DNA of 64,000 nucleotides from UBA2033 sp035345875 (GTDB lineage Bacteria; Spirochaetota; Leptospiria; Leptospirales; Leptospiraceae). Location: NCBI GenBank assembly GCA_035345875.1, contig DAORDH010000029.1:1-64000 (forward strand), in the 5' to 3' direction. The position numbers were made by a program, and so were the translations under genes. The notes beneath the pieces were generated by a model. It did no database searches. It saw only the letters and a list, made by a program, of their open reading frames with translations, and was not told the DNA's origin. Every line of letters starts with the position of its first letter. Positions within the stretch are counted from its first letter, which is position 1. Positions 61,746 to 64,000 of this stretch are shown piece by piece.

Positions 61746-62939
61746 TTAACTCTTAATATTCCACTTACATTCAACGGGCAGAAAAGCTGGACCATCAAAT
61801 TTAGGCATGCTGAGTCTTTCTACTTCAAATTCAATCACATCATCTTTCCACAGATAACAATTTGTTGTATGATTGTCTCCTTCGTGTAGTGCAAAACCAA
61901 GAGTATATTTTCCATGTGCTATATTTAAGGGAAATTGAAAGGAATATTCAATGGTAGAATTCTTTGAAATGTTTTTTAAATTTGATTTTTTATGATAGGA
62001 ATTCGTTCCAAAAATTCTGAGTCCCTTCGCATCATCAATATGAAAACCAATAGTCAAATCTGGGATAAAAGATTTTGTCTTGATGGAAAAAGAAAGCTCA
62101 ACTATTTCGCCTATTGCATAGATAGATTGTTTGATTCCATTACTAGATAGTTGAATTGAGTAGGACTCAATCACATCGGATGTTAAATTTGTCTTTGTTT
62201 CATTTGATTCAAAAGAATTTTCTGCTAGAATTTGAATGTATTTTTTTAGAGCAAGATTAGACTCTCCGATAAATGCAATTTTACCTCTCTCCATCACAAG
62301 CATTCTATCCGAAATCATTTGGAGTAGATTTAAATCATGGCTTACAATTACTATGGCAGATCCTTCCTCTTTAAATTTTTGAAATCTAGAAAGTGATTTT
62401 TGCTGAAAACTTGCATCTCCTACGGCTAACGCTTCATCTACAAGGAGTATGTCTGGTCGGTTTGCAGTGGCTAGGGCAAAACCAAGTCGCATCATCATCC
62501 CGGTCGAATAATTTTTTAAAGGAACATTTCTAAATTCATTTAATCCAGAAAAATCAAATATTGAATCTGTTAAATTCTCTATCTCATTAACAGAATATCC
62601 CCAGACGAGACCATTATAATAAACATTTTCAATTCCAGATAACTCTGGATTAAAACCTACACCCAATTCTAAAATAGATCTAAGGGAACCGGTTTTCTCA
62701 AGTGTGCCCGATTGAAATTTAGAAACCCCAGATAAAACTTTAATCAATGTGGATTTGCCTGCTCCATTTCGTCCGATGATTCCTAGAATTTCACCACGGT
62801 TCACCTCTATACTAATATCGTTTAACGCAGTAAAAGATCTACTTCCATGGATGAAGCCAAAACTAATCCCTGTCAGAATCCTTTCTAAAGGAGATGCAAA
62901 ACCAATATATTTTTTTGTAAGATTTCGAATTCGAATCAC
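61746..62939 (-). CDS. wzt: O-antigen/polysaccharide ABC exporter, ATPase subunit with Wzt-type C-terminal domain
   Basis: In this 397-residue protein Walker A is GRNGAGKSTLIKVLSG (about residues 57-72), the signature is NYSTGMMMRLGFALA (about 143-157), Walker B is ILLVDEALAVGD and the H-loop is IVIVSHD. The long N-terminal segment and C-terminal extension (about 240-395, beta-rich) match Wzt, whose C-terminal domain recognises the end of the glycan. It pairs with the permease gene upstream (four-base overlap). It would export lipid-linked O-antigen to the periplasm. Confidence 0.9.
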   Translation of the reverse strand: MIRIRNLTKKYIGFASPLERILTGISFGFIHGSRSFTALNDISIEVNRGEILGIIGRNGAGKSTLIKVLSGVSKFQSGTLEKTGSLRSILELGVGFNPELSGIENVYYNGLVWGYSVNEIENLTDSIFDFSGLNEFRNVPLKNYSTGMMMRLGFALATANRPDILLVDEALAVGDASFQQKSLSRFQKFKEEGSAIVIVSHDLNLLQMISDRMLVMERGKIAFIGESNLALKKYIQILAENSFESNETKTNLTSDVIESYSIQLSSNGIKQSIYAIGEIVELSFSIKTKSFIPDLTIGFHIDDAKGLRIFGTNSYHKKSNLKNISKNSTIEYSFQFPLNIAHGKYTLGFALHEGDNHTTNCYLWKDDVIEFEVERLSMPKFDGPAFLPVECKWNIKS

Positions 62940-63700
62940 AGATGATCCATCACTACTTCATCAAATTTTAAATGTGTGAGTATAAAGATAAATAGAAAAA
63001 TGAATAGAGGAGCGAAAAGAAAATATACTGGAAATTGCAAAGCATACTCTTTTAAAATAAGAAAGCGAAACAAATCCAAAAAAACAACAAAGGGATTCCA
63101 GTTGTTTACTTCCTTTAAAACACCATCTGGAAAATATAAAATGGGTAAAGTCCAAAAAATAATTTGAGCAAATAAGCGAATAATTGGAGATATATCCTTT
63201 AGTAAAATATTCAATCTTGCTAAATATTCCAAGACTAACATCAAATAGAGACCTGTAAAAAAAAGAACTAAATATCCAAGTAGAAATAAGCGATAGTCGA
63301 TTGATCCTTGAATTGCGAGTATCAAAAAAATAGGAATCGAAATTACAAAACTATGAAGCATCATTTGGACAAAAGGTATCCACAAGAAAAAATTGATCTT
63401 AAGGGTTGATCTTTTAATCAATTGTCTATTATCAGTTAAAATGCTTACTCCCCGAATCATCATTTCTTGTGTGGGAATCCAAAATAATAAACCTACAAAT
63501 ATATAACTAGAAAAATTGATTTGAGACTTGGGAAGATTTGGAGTTTTATTTAGTATAAAAAAAACAAAAGTATAAATTGCTATCAAACTAAGACTCTGAA
63601 TCAGCATCCAGATCACACCAAGCAAACTACCTGCAAATTGTAGTGCATAATCTCTCTTAACGAGTATCCACAAGACTTGAAGGTTCTGTAAAAATTTCAT
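62936..63700 (-). CDS. wzm: O-antigen/polysaccharide ABC exporter, permease subunit
   Basis: This 254-residue ABC-2-type permease has about six membrane helices and an N-terminal amphipathic stretch (KRDYALQFAGSLLGVIWMLI). QSLSLIAIYTFVFFI and TDNRQLIKRSTLKINFFLWI (the usual inner-loop motif) fit Wzm. It overlaps wzt by four bases, so both are made together. Along with rmlA and rmlC it supports rhamnose-containing O-antigen in this organism. It begins 68 bases after the radC gene. Confidence 0.9.
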   Translation of the reverse strand: MKFLQNLQVLWILVKRDYALQFAGSLLGVIWMLIQSLSLIAIYTFVFFILNKTPNLPKSQINFSSYIFVGLLFWIPTQEMMIRGVSILTDNRQLIKRSTLKINFFLWIPFVQMMLHSFVISIPIFLILAIQGSIDYRLFLLGYLVLFFTGLYLMLVLEYLARLNILLKDISPIIRLFAQIIFWTLPILYFPDGVLKEVNNWNPFVVFLDLFRFLILKEYALQFPVYFLFAPLFIFLFIFILTHLKFDEVVMDHL

Positions 63701-63768
63701 AGAATATAATGCTATAATTTAAATAGTTTCTGTTGAATCAATGATTGATTTGGAGCTGCATTATTTTT

Positions 63769-64000
63769 TTAACTTGGAATTGTAACTAATTTTCTATTCT
63801 CCTCACAGGAGTGGACACCATCTATTCCAATAACAAGGTGATCTAACAGACTAATTTCTAATTCTGAAAGAAGATTTCGTAAGCGATGAAAAAGTAAATA
63901 ATCCTCACGACTTGGTTGACTAGATTGATTGGGATGATTGTGAGCAATGATGACATATTTACTCGCATCATCTAGAATTTGCTTCACAATATCCCTTGTA
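63769..64000 (-). CDS. radC: RadC-like JAB-domain protein, C-terminal part (truncated by window edge)
   Basis: The frame runs off the window end, with more protein upstream (KQILDDASKYVIIAHNHP and onward). The JAB/MPN metalloprotease-type motif HNHPNQSSQPSREDY (His-x-His, then Ser-x2-Asp) is intact, and the DHLVIGIDGVHSCEE stretch matches the RadC C-terminus. The family was named for DNA repair but the biochemical role is uncertain. It is transcribed toward wzm. Confidence 0.9.
   Translation of the reverse strand, partial: TRDIVKQILDDASKYVIIAHNHPNQSSQPSREDYLLFHRLRNLLSELEISLLDHLVIGIDGVHSCEENRKLVTIPS

Overview
The window reads as chromosome of an AT-rich spirochaete of the Leptospiraceae type. 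The evidence is indirect but consistent: many short-signal lipoproteins, a double-membrane cell plan (an LptF/LptG-type permease and a Wzm/Wzt O-antigen exporter), STAS and HPt signalling proteins, a chemoreceptor, a LysM lipoprotein, strong A/T codon bias and AT-rich intergenic DNA. I cannot name the species. No rRNA, tRNA, CRISPR array, intact insertion sequence or phage is visible. The one RNA gene I can support is tmRNA (ssrA).

Layout. 1-8.3 kb holds ordinary chromosomal genes: a truncated M20 peptidase, an APC amino-acid permease, a lipoprotein, an HPt protein, a short endonuclease V-like protein, LptF/G, a methyltransferase and a YCII protein. 8.9-12.5 kb is a tight four-gene operon: a membrane protein, a UbiA-type prenyltransferase like DPPR synthase, a thioredoxin-like protein and an HExxH protein resembling peptide beta-hydroxylases. 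tmRNA is at 12.8-13.1 kb. 13-29.5 kb is mostly core: site-2 protease, chemoreceptor, tgt, STAS protein, LysM lipoprotein, nadC-rel, rmlA-rmlC and ileS. 29.6-34.2 kb is an accessory island of small unknown genes. It includes a protein with a FliM-like N-terminal peptide on a Cys-rich body, a lipoprotein broken by an in-frame stop with a second decayed copy of its 3' end about 1 kb away, and a HepT/MntA toxin-antitoxin pair. mtnA and ppnP follow.

35.9-39.4 kb holds the best candidate for an undescribed system: two orphan substrate-binding-like proteins, the first fused to a von Willebrand A domain, on either side of an XpaC-like membrane protein, with no ABC permease or ATPase and no TelA beside them. 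After hrpB and a large unknown protein come an alpha/beta hydrolase, a beta-lactamase-fold protein lacking its catalytic motifs, an acyl-CoA dehydrogenase and small lipoprotein and GNAT genes. 49.7-51.9 kb has two defence- or TA-like loci with clear operator-type inverted repeats: AbiEi, and a DUF4143 ATPase whose start codon sits inside a perfect palindrome.

52-64 kb has folC, a DUF1643 protein, a GIY-YIG/DUF4357 protein, rtcB, four tandem paralogues of a secreted six-cysteine family, an FMN reductase, a decayed PilZ fragment, a DUF1566 lipoprotein, the wzm-wzt exporter and the end of radC.

A family of intergenic repeats built on a motif like ACCACCGATGAACACCGAT, often as inverted pairs, occurs at least six times (0.8-1.2, 26.4, 29.6, 35.6, 50.6 and 61.6 kb). 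The copies look like whole and half versions of one long palindromic element. All functional calls come from reading motifs by eye; no database search was run.
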